Assembly (NCBI GenBank): GCA_013399115.1
Contig: VXAA01006433.1
Coordinates: 1,672,305-1,736,304, forward strand
DNA length: 64,000 nucleotides
Origin: Anseranas semipalmata
Taxonomy: Eukaryota; Chordata; Aves; Anseriformes; Anseranatidae
Reading direction: 5' to 3'
Shown: positions 1 to 13,100 of the stretch, piece after piece
Layout: each line of letters begins with the position of its first letter
Position numbering within the stretch: position 1 is the first letter of the stretch
Translations under genes and position numbers: made by a program
The notes under the pieces: model-generated
Databases searched by the model: none
Told to the model about the DNA's origin: nothing
The model's input: only the letters and a program-made list of their open reading frames with translations

Positions 1-25
1 AGAGGGTCACACTTCTCTTCACCAG

Positions 26-27
<2 letters not shown>

Positions 28-60
<33 letters not shown>
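28..60. repeat. Poly(T) tract, 33 bases
   Basis: The longest homopolymer in the window. It could be the tail of a minus-strand retroposed sequence, but the sequence to its left is cut by the window edge, and no source transcript is recognisable. Confidence 0.95.
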
Positions 61-62
<2 letters not shown>

Positions 63-865
63 CAACATAGGTATTTACTACCCTAGGCATCTCAGCATCT
101 CGCAATATAGACATGTCTTAAAAATTTTTCCATCGTTTTGTTTGGAGAATTTCTGGATTCCAGTATAGTACTTGCCCTGTGCTCTTTCAGGCAGGTATTC
201 ATTTTGTTACTTTCTTACTACTGTTTTTCTCCATATAAAATAAAAGCCATTTTAAACCAAAAAATGTCACGTCTTGCTCTGTATATGTGGACTTTTAGAG
301 AAAATGAAGAGGTTATTTATTTAAAAAATAGAAAAATGTGGAATACCATTTTATGGAAACACTAAGTGCTTCTTGTAGGTGAGAAAGGCAACCCTGAGGA
401 CGTGGAAGAGCTGAGCTGTGCTGCTTGTCCTCCTGTCGCAGCCGCAGCAGCATCTCTACAGCCTGCCCATGCTCCGCACCCGCCCACGTGGGTGACTGCA
501 GCATGGTACTTACGTTACTCAAATACAATGCATCAGCTTAAGATGTTCATATAGGTAAGTTGCAACTATTTCTGCATGGTTCTGAGACATTCAGAGGGCT
601 GCAGGAGGTGCTACTAGGGCAGCTGGATAGAAGGGAGACCTCACTCTGCATTGAGGGCCATGGTGCTGGGCAGACTTTGGGCTGAGCACAAGGGCAGAAG
701 GGGCCCGCGGTCCTGCCGGCCCCATTGCAAATAGCTCTCAGGGCAGGAAGCACCATCTCAGATGGGAAATACCTGCAGGTGCAGAAGCCCACCTCCATAA
801 ACTGATTTTTTCATGCTTAAGCAGGAATGCATGGGCCCATTAAACTCTCTGAAACTACTCTATGG

Positions 866-885
866 AAAAAAAAAAAAAAAAAAAA
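866..885. repeat. Poly(A) tract, 20 bases
   Basis: Uninterrupted A run. No target-site duplication or retroposed transcript is evident next to it. Confidence 0.95.
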
Positions 886-3800
886 GAAATAGAGGAACAA
901 AGTGGAAAGCAGTAGGAAATTGGTAGCACTACATCATCTCTCTGGAAGGACCATGGCACTCTCATCTGTAAGTACTATTAGTTCGGCTTTTTCTTTGCTG
1001 TCAAAGAAACATCGATCCAAACTGGACAGCCTCCTCTAGAGTACCCTGTACCTATGTGCAAGCTTTCCATTTTGATCCATATTGTTCTTATTCTATAGTT
1101 ACCTCCTTTGCTTGCTCATAGCGCTGGGCAAGGAGTATATGGCTGGCCTGGTGGGCAGGCTCCCCACGATGCTCCTGTCAATGTCCTCCTTCCACTATTA
1201 ATTCCCATAGTTTATTTCCAGGTGTTAGTAATGTCTCTGTCTCTCTCTGGTAAATTAAAAGAAAAATAATATATATACCAAATATCAGGTTTGCTTTTCA
1301 AGCTCCAAAGAACCACCTACCTGCTATGTTCCCCCAGTTTTTCCCCAGCCAAACAGCACTTAGGCTTTCACTCCACCGTGGAGTTTCCTGAGCAGATAGA
1401 TACATTTCCAGTAAGCAGATACTCAGAAAAATCGGTGAGATGAAAATTTACTCATGCCTTTGTAAATCAATGCACAAATGCTCAAAAGAAAAGGAGCACT
1501 TCAAAGCAGACTGTTCAGTGACAGCGCAGGGAGATGAAACAGGACACCCCATTAAAAACACTGCTGCCTAATGCTTTAGCTGTAATTTTTCTTTTGATTC
1601 TTGAACAGCAAGTCATTTAACAACAACTCTGCCTGTACACCTGGAGCAAATACTATTCTAAGGGTCTATTCCATTTATTTATATATTTATTCTTGCTTTA
1701 ATATGCCATTTATTAATGATTTGTTGTGCTTTTTAAGAGGTGCTGTCCTTCCACGCAGAAGTTCTGTCTTTGAGGTGACCACGAGAGGGCTGCAGCAGCC
1801 GGCGCATTAGATCTAGCTCCGAAAACACTTGAGATGCTGAGCTGGAGAAACAGAGCCAAGCAGGAGGGCTGGCTAGCACCGCTCTGTCTCAGCTCCTCTC
1901 GCCTGGCTGGCTCAGCGCATCCCCAGGTCCGTGCCCGCTCCGCCAGCGGCACGGCTTGTTCCAGCCCCATGCACATGTTTGTGGGTAGCCGTGTAGTAAG
2001 ATGCCGCTGTGCTCTGGGGTGGAAGGAATGCCTGCAAAACCCATACTGCATTATTTCTAAATGGACAAGTTGCAGATTTTATCCTTATTTCAAGTTAGTA
2101 GTGCATCTATTTCAATGGCATGGCATTACTGTCCTTGTGTGGTACAGCCCTCTAAAAGAGTGAGAGAAAAAGCAGTTATTTTATAATATCAATGAAGGAT
2201 AGTTACCTGGCTTTTTACTTGGCCTGTATTCAGTCCTGGGGGCAAAATGTTTTGCCTTTGTAATGAATGTTAAGGTTTCTCTACTCCTGAACATTACCAG
2301 GGATGAGTATAGTGTAGGAACTAGAAAATGTAATAACTTATTTCTGAATAATCCCATGAAATGACAAGCTCAGTAAAATACCAGAGCATTTATTGACAAG
2401 ATTAAAACTAACTTCAACCAGGGAACAAAACATAAAAATACAGATGCTGAACTTTTCTTTTTCCTTCAATATTTGCCCAAAAAAATCTGCTGAGGCTTGT
2501 ATCAGGAAAGTAGAAGATATTTGGGTACCCCATGCATTCTTCGTGAATAAATGCATCAAATAAACGCATGGCTGTAAAGATCTCCAATTGCCACAAGCCA
2601 CACAGTATCTGTATTACTAGTGTTCACTGAGACACCAGGCTTAGCCCTGCAGTCTTCAGATTTGGGACATCAGTTCTGGAGGCCCCTTGGGAGAAGAAAG
2701 GTGGGGCAAGATTTACATGTGGCAGATCAGTTCCCACCAGCTTGTACATAGAAAACCCCAGGAACACTAAAAGCATGCTTATGCCCAGAAAATAGCCTTC
2801 CAGCTATCCTGAAACCATGCATGATTTATAATTGCTTCCTGAGAAATATTAAGCTGGGAGAGTCTTTGCCAGGCAGAGAGTTTGGGTTTCCTTATGGACT
2901 GACCTTTCTCAAAGACCTTTGTGATGGGAGACCCAGGAGTAACTGTGAGTATGACATGCAGTGTCTTTTAGTGTAATAAGACCTGACGACCCAAAATATA
3001 AACCATCTCTACATAATCTTTATCCAGTAGAGAAGTCAGCAATCGCCAGACAAATCTCCCCAAAGCTGCCAGTTGTAACTCCGTGTACAGCTGGTGGGAT
3101 CATACTAACCTTTCTGGGGCTTATAAAGACCTTCATAGGAAGAATAACATTCTGGATCGGGTCATAACTTTAAGAAAGTGTTTATCACCCTACTTTTTAA
3201 AGTACAATATTTTTTTAGTGTTGGATCCTCCATACTGAAAACAACCTTACTGGAGTCTAAAATATCTCTATTATTAACCATTGCTCCTTGAAGTGACTCA
3301 CCTCCAACACTTAAGTGTACAGATACTTAAATTGTGTGAGATGGTGAGAGTCCTGATTAGGTCTCATGAGACATCTATGGACCAGTGCATGGTTACTCTG
3401 CCAAGTGCCAAGCTGTCAGGACAACTGAAGGCAAAACCTAGAAATCGCTGTATTTTGGTGTGGATGCAGTGGGTGGTGCTAGTAACCACACTGGCAGGGC
3501 CATGAGTGCTCTCATTCCCTCCCAGCACAGTAGCTCCAGGCTGTCTGGGGAGAGACGGCCATCTCAGTGAGGCTCCTTCTGGCTCATCTCACCAAGGTGC
3601 AGTCACCCAAACTCCTGGCTGAAGGGTGAAAACTTTGGCATCCGGACAGACGTCCCTGATAGCACCTGCTTTCCCTCCTTCTGCTCCCTCAGTCAGCCAC
3701 ACCAATTCTGCTGGGAAATGCCAAAGTTCAGATGTACACGCCTTCATAAGTCTCAAAGCAAAGAAAAACCTCCTTCTGCCACCAGTATAAGGCACTTTCC

Positions 3801-4061
3801 TGTCTCCAAGCTCACCCTTATCAATGCAAATGTTACTTGCAATCAGTCCTAAAACAGGAAAAAAACAACCTAACAGCTTATCCCCCTAGTATGAGTGAGA
3901 TCAGCATGGCAGGGGAGCTGGGGCTGCAGCACGGGCACCCGGAGGAGGTTGTGGACCAGCGTTATTTAAGGCTGCTGGTTTTAGCTAAGGCAGCAGACGT
4001 CACAAAATGCAGGAAATGTGCTGTTCTTCAGCCCCTGTTCTCCTTTAATTTCTTGTTTGAG

Positions 4062-4108
4062 CAGGGAAAAGCGAGGCGAGGGAAAGGCGAGGTGAGGCAA
4101 GGCAAGGA
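4062..4108. repeat. Degenerate purine-rich tandem repeat (AGGCGAGG-like)
   Basis: Successive imperfect copies of a 5-10 base motif (GCGAGGCGAGG, GCGAGGTGAGGCAAGGCAAGG). It looks like a small decaying minisatellite. Confidence 0.6.
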
Positions 4109-6987
4109 AATCCCTCCAAGAAAAATGTTTGAAGAATGCAAGAGAGTACAAGTTACAACTGGGAAGATCTCAGGTCTGTAGAATGTATGAGATGTCTGGA
4201 TCCTTGTGGGGCTTTTCCTCCCATCCCTGAGAAGGAGCAAGGAAGAGCAGAACAGGAGCTTCATTTCCACTAGTCAGTGCCGGATAGTCTGATGACACTT
4301 TTGGTTAGACCTGCCTGGAGGTTTGGAGAGAAAACGTATGTTTTGTCATCCATTGTAAGAATGTACCTCTGGTGAATTTAGAAACATGATAAGGAAATTT
4401 TCAGAGCAGTCTCTAAGTCCCTACTGCTTTGTTAACATTTTTTCAGCATTCTATTAATCGCTCCATATGTATCTGTCAGCAGCTGATACTATGGACTAAA
4501 GAAGATTACAGCTCATTGCTCCAGTGGCTGTTTTCTTTAGTTTTTAACTCGATGGGCACTTTGCCATTGAATTCACTGTGACAAGACTGAGCCCTTGCTT
4601 TAATGAACATTTTGCAATGCTTTCCTAAGTCAGAGTGGTTTTACTTTATAAGGTACCTAAATGATCATCCAGAGGGTAAACATTTTGATTTCATTATTTC
4701 TGGGAAAAGGGTTAATACTTTTAGTGCTGAACAAACAGTCTGAGAGATCTTGATTTGTAGATGTTTTCATATAGATAAATGTCGACTTTGGTTTGTTGTG
4801 CTTGTGCAGATCATGTCATATGTTGTTTGGGAAAAGGAGAAAGTATCTGAGGAAACGCAGAGAAAAATTCTACTGATTTAATACATTTAACTGACAGACC
4901 TTCTTCTTTATTCACTACCAACTACAGGTTGTTCTCTGATTTTAAATATTGTTTGTGCATTTAAGGAAGGAAAAGAAATCCCTGTGACTCTCATGAGCCA
5001 ACTCAAGGCAGAAATAATTAATACTGGGGAATCAAACAGCTCAGCTGTCAATAACCTTCAGTCTAAAAATTATTCACTCAAACTTACCCCCACGTGATGG
5101 GGCTTGTTTTCATTCGTGCTTAAAAACAACAATGACAAGGACATAAATTTCAGCCTAGACATCCCTCCTGAACTTCCTCAGTTCTTAATGTGTCCCTCCA
5201 AGGTCTCATCCTTCTGAGCTCCCTTCCCCAGCAGAGCATCCCCCCCTCCATGGCCTTGTCTCAAGGCATCCACATGAAGGCAAACATCCCTCCTGCGCTC
5301 AGGGCACGCGGGTCGCGGCCAGCCTCCCAGCATGACTCACTACCCACTCCTGCCAAAAGTTAATGCAGATTTTTTGCTTCAGAGCATAAGGTGACACACA
5401 ACAAATGACCCGCGCTTGTCTGGGTGCTTTACGGGGAGTGTGTCACCCCATTACAAATGCCTTAAAACAACAAGCACTGCCAGAGCGTGACTTCACTGCA
5501 CTTTGTATAAATTATTCCCAAGCCAGTGCTTAATGTTTATTAATAGCACTGATGCTTTTGAAATGTTAAGTAAGGACATTAATATAACCTATAGTACAAA
5601 GCCATGTTGGGGTATTAATGGGAGAGCAAACCTCTTGCTTTCTCATCTGTATGGGTGAGCAGTATTGCAGGTCCCAGCGTACGTACAGGAGCAGCCATCC
5701 CTTGGCAAATACCTTCCCCACACTTGTGCTGGTCCTGGTGGGAATTTAAATAAATCTGCCACCTCCGTCACCCAGCAACTAATTGTTTTCGAACATCATT
5801 AACATTCATACTGGTCCTGGAGTCATGTTCATATATATGTCACCACAGTCCCTGAAAGTTTAAGAATATGAGGAATTTCACTCAGGCTCAGGCAAAAACC
5901 CCACCTTGACCAGAATCCTGTCTGAGCTAGGGATAGAAAGAAAGAAATAGGGAGTATAGAAAATAGTCTTTCCTTTATGACATCTTTCTCTTTCTGCCCC
6001 CATTTTCCCCTGCCTTTAGGCAACCTGCTGCCTGGGGACCTCCCGCACCAAAGGTTGCATCCAGGCAATCATACTTCCATGCTGCCTTTCCTCATTAAGT
6101 TGCCTTATTTCTCTTCACACATTTTGCAGAGATGGGCAACAAATAAACCCATTTCAAATGCCACTCCACAGTTGCTTTTTATATTGGTGAGAGCTATCTT
6201 TTGTTTATTTATCTCCTCTGATGTGAGGTCTACCTGACATCCACAAACGTGACCGCTCAGCTCTGCTCAGTATATTTCATTTCAGGGCTGCTATGGACAG
6301 GATGGCACCTGCTTTGTCATAGAGTCATCATGTGCTTGGCCTCACGAGATGGTAAGAGCAGGGTGAGGAACGAAAGCTGTCAGGAGGAGAACTAACCCAT
6401 ACCAGCAACAGTGCTGATGGGACGGGGGACAAGAGGTGGGCACCAGGAGCTGGCCAGGAGATGCTCCCTAGTGTTGCAAGGGGGAAGAGGTGGAGGAAAA
6501 GTTTGTCTCACCACGCACTTTAATCCTCTGGGGAGAAACATACGAGCTCATCATGGTGACACCAAGCGTGTTTCCAGCTGGCAGTTAACAGCTGGCAAAG
6601 TAGAGTGGCTGGTTTGTCTGTTGGCTCTCAGAAAGGGGTGGCTTAGAACACTTTTCCAGCAGGTATTGTAATCTTACTGACAGGCAGAAATTGCACTGAA
6701 GCTGCTTTTTGGTAGATTGGGTTTGGGCAGCATTTTACCTCTCTGCTAGGTGATCTCCTTTGAAAACACGTACTCCAAGGGGCTTGCGGTGACCTCTGTT
6801 GTGCAACTGCACTCTTCCATCTGCCATTAACGTAAACCCAGCTGCAAAAAGGTCTGTCATCTTCTGCTTCCAAAATCAGGCTAGAAATAATTGACTGCCA
6901 GTCATTTTTTCCTGACTGGCAGAGGAACATTTAAATCTGAGCATGCAGTGGGAAGTTCATTTTTGCAGCAAAGTGCTGTCCCTGTTC

Positions 6988-7150
6988 CCAGGAGACCTGC
7001 GTTTCACATGGGGCCTGCCAAGAGCTCTGCCAGCCTGGCCAAAACCACTTCATCTTGCTGAGCCCCAGCTTCCCATCCTTAAAGCCTACCTTTCCTTGCA
7101 GGCAGGTTATGAGGCTAGATCCATTACTACAAGTGAGAGGCTTTATTACT
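6988..7150 (+). mobile_element. MIR-like ancient SINE remnant
   Basis: Compared with the MIR consensus in sense orientation, the order of matching blocks is kept: GACCTGCGTTTCAC, CTCTGCCAGCCTGGCC, CCACTTCATCTTGCTGAGCC, CAGCTTCCCATCC, TACCTTTCCTTGCAGG and GGTTATGAGG. The copy is very diverged, as expected of an insertion older than the bird-mammal split (amniote MIR). The match was made by eye to a remembered consensus. Confidence 0.5.
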
Positions 7151-10100
7151 GAGGTGATAAGTGTCATGCCGATACAATAGTAATAATAAATAACTTCTCT
7201 AAAAGTGTAAAAGGGTCTGACATTATTAATTGCATCTCAAGCGCCTGCAGCGTGTGTGGATTGGGATTGAATGCAGAACAGAACGAAGTTCTTTCTCCTG
7301 CTCACATTTTTGCATTTGGGAAAGGAATGGCCTCCCTTCAGCTGAAATGTCCTCAGTGCACAGACCCAGCCAGGAACCTGTCACGCAGGTAAGTCCCCAC
7401 CACCCCATCAGGGCTGAGGGACCCTGCCCAAGGACAGGGCTCTGCCAGTGCCATGGCCTGAGGTGTAAGCACCATGCCTCTGGTCCCCAGGCCCCTCCGC
7501 ACCTCTCAGCCCCTTCTGCTTCCATCCTGGACTCCCTGCGGGAGTGTGGCACACATCCCACCTTTTTGTGCAATAGACACAAATTGTCTGCAAATATCAT
7601 ACGTGCCAGCTTACCATCTCCCGAGGGCTTGTGCACCATCTTCTCTCCTACAGCCCAGCCTGTAGAGCCACTCACCAGACCTCAGGGAGCCTCTATGCCT
7701 TCAAGCACATGGGGGCACCATGCTAAAGGGACTGGCTTCCTTGTCCAGGGTACAAAAAAAAAAAAAAAAGAATTTTCCATTTGTTTCATCTGCAGTGGTT
7801 TCTATAACCCCATCACTCAACATCAACCTCCTGCAGAGCAAGGAAAAGTCCTTTCCCTCAGAGAGAACCATTGCTTCTTGTGATTTTTTTCCATCAGAGT
7901 AAAATTTTTCCAAGTATTTGTGTTTTCCTTACAGGTAAAAGAATATTTCCAGAGAAATATACAGTCAGGATAGGATAAAAGAAAGATTGAGAAATTTCAG
8001 CTTGAGAAATAAAAATTTTGGGGAAGTTCTTAAACACAGAAAAATGAGATTTAGAATTGAAACAATTCAAAAACCTTATTGATGACAGTTTCTCCTGTTA
8101 TAATCATTTCAATTAAAAAAAAACTTATAAAGTGCAGCCTTCTAAGTAGCAATAGAAAATCCTAAGTTCTTTAAATTTTTATTTTCTTCCTAAAACATTT
8201 CTCATGTCACTTAAATCTTACTTGACACAGAAGGAAATTACAATATCTACAAAACTGTAGGTGATGCTGTGATCACAGTACAGAAGAACTGCCCTGCTTA
8301 AAATGTTTTGACAAATATAAAACAAGCACCTGGCAATGTCATTCATTTAAAAAAGAATAAAACCCCAGCAAATTCTGAGTTTCATAAGACCAGGGTCAGA
8401 AACACAGCATCAGCATCAGACTCATCTTTTTCTAAAGAGTTGTAAAGTTTCTTTTCTTTTTCCTTTAACAACAAATGCAAATGCTCTAAATCTTCTCAGT
8501 CCTAAGTGCAGATGTTGTCAGATGAAGTCAACAGGAGGCAATGCTTTTAGATGCTTATAAAAAACGTGATTTCGTGCATCTCTCCTCCAGGCTATTATTC
8601 TGTGATGAATGTGCAGAGGGCCTTGGTGATGCCCAAAAGGTAACTGAAGCTCTTTGTTAAAGGCAGAAGTTGGCTTCAGCTACTGCAGGGCTCCGGCACA
8701 AAGCCTTGCACAAGGCTGAAGCCCACCCTGTGCGTCTGAGTTGAGATGCTTGTAGATAAGTTCCCTGAGCAAAAGCAGGTCATGTCATTAGATATAATGT
8801 GTCCTTTGAACCTCTGGCACCTCATTTTCTGTCCTCTACTGTGGCATGTGTCTTTCTTTGAGTAAAGGGTGGTTATTTCTTTACAATGGAAATAAAAATA
8901 GTTGCCACAGGAGTGTGGTGTCTTGCCTATTCAGAGAGACAGTGGAAAGTTGCACTCCAGAGTCAGCTTGAATAGAGTGAACATTATTAAGTGCTAACAT
9001 GAAAAAGACCTCTCAGAGGAGATAATGCCTTCACCCAATTAATCTTTCCTAATGAACTTACGCTTCATAGGTGGGTAGAGCTGTTTCAGTGTGAAGTTTG
9101 CTTCCTGTGATCATTTGTGCCAATAAAAGTCCTGTGAGAATGCTGATGAAAACTGATGTGAATGTGCCTGAAGTGAATTTATTTTGATATTTGACTTGTC
9201 AGAAAAAAATGGTTTGTACTTTTCAACCAGATATGCTATTGTGCTATCTCTTGATGATTTCTGTTCTTTAATAACTCCTCAAATGATAAAAAAACATGAT
9301 TATATTATATAAGGCTCCTAGGCATATGTTTCCCTTTGAATTTGCAGCTGAGAAAATTCCATGTTTGAAATATTTGGAAATGGAGTTTCATTTGATAACC
9401 TGTATTTTTGAGGTGGATAGCTGCTTTGCCAAACACCTTGATGGTTATTTCAGTAATAGCGGTCTGAAAGTGCTCTTCTGGCTCTGAGAGATTTTGACTG
9501 AGGAAAGAAGCCCTTTTCCAGCCAAGATACATTATAATGATACTTTGCACTTAGGCAGATTCTTTTATTGAAGCATGTTTTATTCATCAGTTCACCAGGC
9601 TCTCAATTGGCTTTGTCTAATTGTGTCTGTCTTTATACCACATAAGCTTGGACGTCCAAGTGCAACAATTTTTTACTGCTTTTTGTCGTGCTTTGGAGAT
9701 CCTAAGAAAGGAAGCACCAGAGAGAGGGGAAAAAAGTGTGAAAATTTAAAGGAAGCAGTGTCAGGCTAAAACAAATCCAGAGGGAGGAAAAAAGGCAGAA
9801 GTTTCGATGAGAAGATTTTTAAAATCATATACTTATCATGTATCAATTCTCGTATAAAACTGCAAGCTACTGTTCACTGCCATTAGAACTGGTAGCCAAA
9901 AGTGGGAGAACATCTTCAAACGAGGGCACCCAAAATTAACTACCTAGTTCCTACTGCTATTTTAAGGACGTGTACTAGTGACCAGATTTTCACAGATGCG
10001 GGTGAGTATTTTGCAGCCTTGGAAAAAGAAAATGTGCCCCAAAATTAGGACTGAAGTTGATAAACTGAAATAGCCCAATTTTAAATGTTGCAAGTGCAAC

Positions 10101-13100
10101 TTGTCTTCTGCTAAAAAACAACTCAGTAACATGATCATGAATGGCAACTATCAGTCTTCTCCATCTCCAATCTGACCAGCAAAAGAAAAAATATTTAATG
10201 AGGACAATGGAGTTAATGGCTGGGGAGAAATTACTTTCCAACTACTACTCATTTCTGGGGTCATGATAAAATTAGCCACTTCGTATTTGTGCAGCCTGGT
10301 TTCATACCTCAAACTGCGAATTGGGGATCAGTTTTGAACACCACAAGCAGATAATACTTCTCAGCCCCTGTGGCAGGAACAAATAGTTTCTAAATTGCAC
10401 TTTGTTAAATATGGTTGCAGAAAAGCCAGTGTATTGAGGTGATGGGCACTGAACTCCTATTTCTTACTGTATTCTGGAAGAGTCTCTCAATCAAAGTGAG
10501 ACTTTATAGCCTGTTTTTAATTTCACAGTTATAAAGACGAAAATGCAGCTTTTTCAAAGAAATAATTGGATACCGTAGGATAAAGCACATTCCTACCAAA
10601 TAATAACAGCATATTTAATTAAGTAAAAAGCTATACTAGCTATAACAGATTTTAGTGTCTATAACTTATTCCTCGATTAGAGGGTGTTTTATATGCCACC
10701 CCACTTAGTGTATAATAATTCTTTTTTTTTTTTTTTCTGCTTTTGTTCTGTGTAGGTTAGCAACTATTACATCCATTCCTTTCAATAAACATCTTAATAC
10801 AGTTTTCCTTCAAATAGAAATATATTTTCCTTGCTCATTTTTTTGCCAGACATTGCACGTTTGCATCTGTTCTGGATGCTGGGGTACAACAGCATACCCC
10901 ATCTTTCTGTCCCTGGTGGTCACATCAACGAGCTCATTTTGGAGCAGATGCTCCATTAGGGGTCATTGCTGCAGCTGCAATGAATTGTTGATGCATTCTG
11001 CTACCAAAGTCTTCAAAATCAGCTTTTCCTTTCTTATGGGATCCCTATCCTCTGTTGTCATACCTCTTCAATCAGGGTTCCAAGTCTGTCCATCAGGCCC
11101 GTCAGTTCCTGAATCACCTTTTTCAGTCCGTGATCCCATAGCTGTAGACTAGTCTTGACTAATCCTGACAGATTTGTTACAGATCCTTCCTCCTAGGTCT
11201 GTGGCATTACATTCTTGCATCTGAAAAGAAAACATGTATAGACATATAATTTCTCGAAAACTGGCAACAGGTTGATAGGGCAAACTGTTGTCCTGAGCTG
11301 GCCATACATGGAGAAGACAAGTTTAGTTTTAAAAGCTTAAACATGCTTCTTGGCTTGTGGCAGGGCTAATGCCTGAGTGAGTCCTCTGATCATAAAAGAC
11401 ACTGATGCATCAGCATCAGAGCCATCTATTTACCCAGGGAAGTGCTGCAATAGATCAATGTTAAATGCTTATTTGCGCTTCACTGCTCCAAGGCACAGAA
11501 ACTAATTACCAAAGATAAATTAGCCCTTGTGACAATGACTAAGAAATACATGTCCCAGGATAGACCACCTTGACCACAAACAGACATAATTCTCCCTCTC
11601 ATTAGGAGCGGCAGAGGGTTACACGGCGTATCCTTCAGGCAGCATTTCCTCGGGCTGGAGGGCTCTTGGGTTTGTCCATGTGCTGAGGAGTCAGCAGCCA
11701 CTTGTGCCCCTGACTCTCCCCTTCCCCTGATACGCATAGGTCGTGTCAGTCCTCTGTGTCTCTGTTTGCCCAGCTGTAAATTAGCAGCAGTACTAATACA
11801 CCTTATGGAGACACCAGAAGATACAATTGATGGCCCAAACCTCCTCAGCATTATGCATTGACACTTGAGCTTTCTGTCTACATGCTGCCTGGCTTGGGAA
11901 CAACATGTGCCTTGCTCCTTTTCAGTATTGCCTGTACACCAGCTGGTAGCAAGTAGAAGGTTTTCTGTGTTGTATATGAATGCAATTTTTTTTCTAGCAA
12001 AATGTCCTCACTGCAGCTGTAATTGGTGTGTGGTGGATGCAGAAGAGAGCTCAAAAGGATTGCAGTCTGTAATGTGGTTGCTCCAGATTTACCTTCACTG
12101 AACCATTTGCTTCTCTCTTCCTCCTCCAAAAGTGATGGCTCTGAATTTGGACAGAAGCAGGAGGAACTTCTATCCCATCTTGCTCCCTTATTTGCTAATT
12201 GCTGAAAGTGTCCACAGGTGGGGGCTGTGGGATGGATTTCCAGGTCCCTGGGGGAGGTGAGTGCCTGGGAGGCTGCAGAGCTGCCCTTGACTGCAGTAGG
12301 AACAACTTGAGTGAGGAACCTTATGGAACTGTTCTGGGAATAGTTTCTGGGGGTGATTTGGCCCTGGACACTCACATGGTGCTTGGGGCAGCAAACCTGA
12401 CCTGCCCGGGGCAGCACAGGTGTTTCAGCATCTGCAGCAAAAATAAGGTAACCCAGGCCAGTTAAACTGCAGACCCCAATAACATTAAACTGACTACATT
12501 GCTGCCCTGTCTCCATGGAGGTGCATCTACTGACCGAAGTCCTTTAGGGTTGCATTTGCCATGCCTCTTGTAAGACCCACGTAGGCACCGTACTGGCTGG
12601 TTGGACCCTCCAGCCGCTGCGGGACTCACTGGGGCCAGCCGTGGAGATGCCAACCCTGGCTCTCCCCACCCAGGCCCCATCATCACCAGTGGGATAGGGT
12701 TTGGCCCAGACCTTGTCAGCTTTTCTAGCATCTCTCAAAGGTCTGGCTTGTAGGTCTGAAATTAAGAATACAGTCTGTGCTCACACAGGATCGTGGAAAT
12801 GGAAATTGTACTGCACCTGAGCTCATTCAAAGCCACCTGGCCAAGCTGGTGGTTTTGCAGGTAGTTTTTCGTAATTTTACTTGCAGGCAGCAGAGGTCAG
12901 CATTGCCCTGCTGATGGGAAACCTCACTTCCCACCTACGAGAATGGCCAAAACATCGCAAAGATCGTTTTTGATCAGCCCTTGTTTTATTGCGATGAAAT
13001 GAGCTTGAATTGTGGCTTTTCACTACAGCAGCTCCTCTGGGGACAAGTCACAGCATCTGAGTCTACAAGGGAGATGGTGAGGAAGGCCGTGAGGTGATCT

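Larger units (their letters stand above)
61..6987. other. Intergenic region, no gene recognised
   Basis: Unique sequence with short open frames on both strands that lack codon-like protein character or recognisable homology. The frame at 2961-3167 gives a 68-residue peptide with a hydrophobic end, but no family is recognised. No exon of THSD7B, the upstream neighbour of HNMT in human, is seen. Confidence 0.75.

Noticed and set aside
28..60. Poly(T) as the tail of a minus-strand processed pseudogene
   Set aside because: The sequence that would hold the retrocopy lies outside the window on the left; nothing in bases 1-27 supports it.
7230..7883. 217-codon open frame on + (overlapping a 149-codon frame on -)
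   Set aside because: GC-rich sequence gives long frames on both strands; the translation has no domain-like pattern, no splice context and no recognisable homology.
8405..11432. Near-identical GCATCAGCATCAGA motifs at 8407 and 11408
   Set aside because: Only 14 bases plus a few scattered matches, built from a CATCAG simple motif; too short to call a duplication.
11878..12516. 212-codon open frame on -
   Set aside because: Composition is Ser, Cys, Pro and Gln rich with no domain recognised; overlapping frames of similar size on + point to chance.
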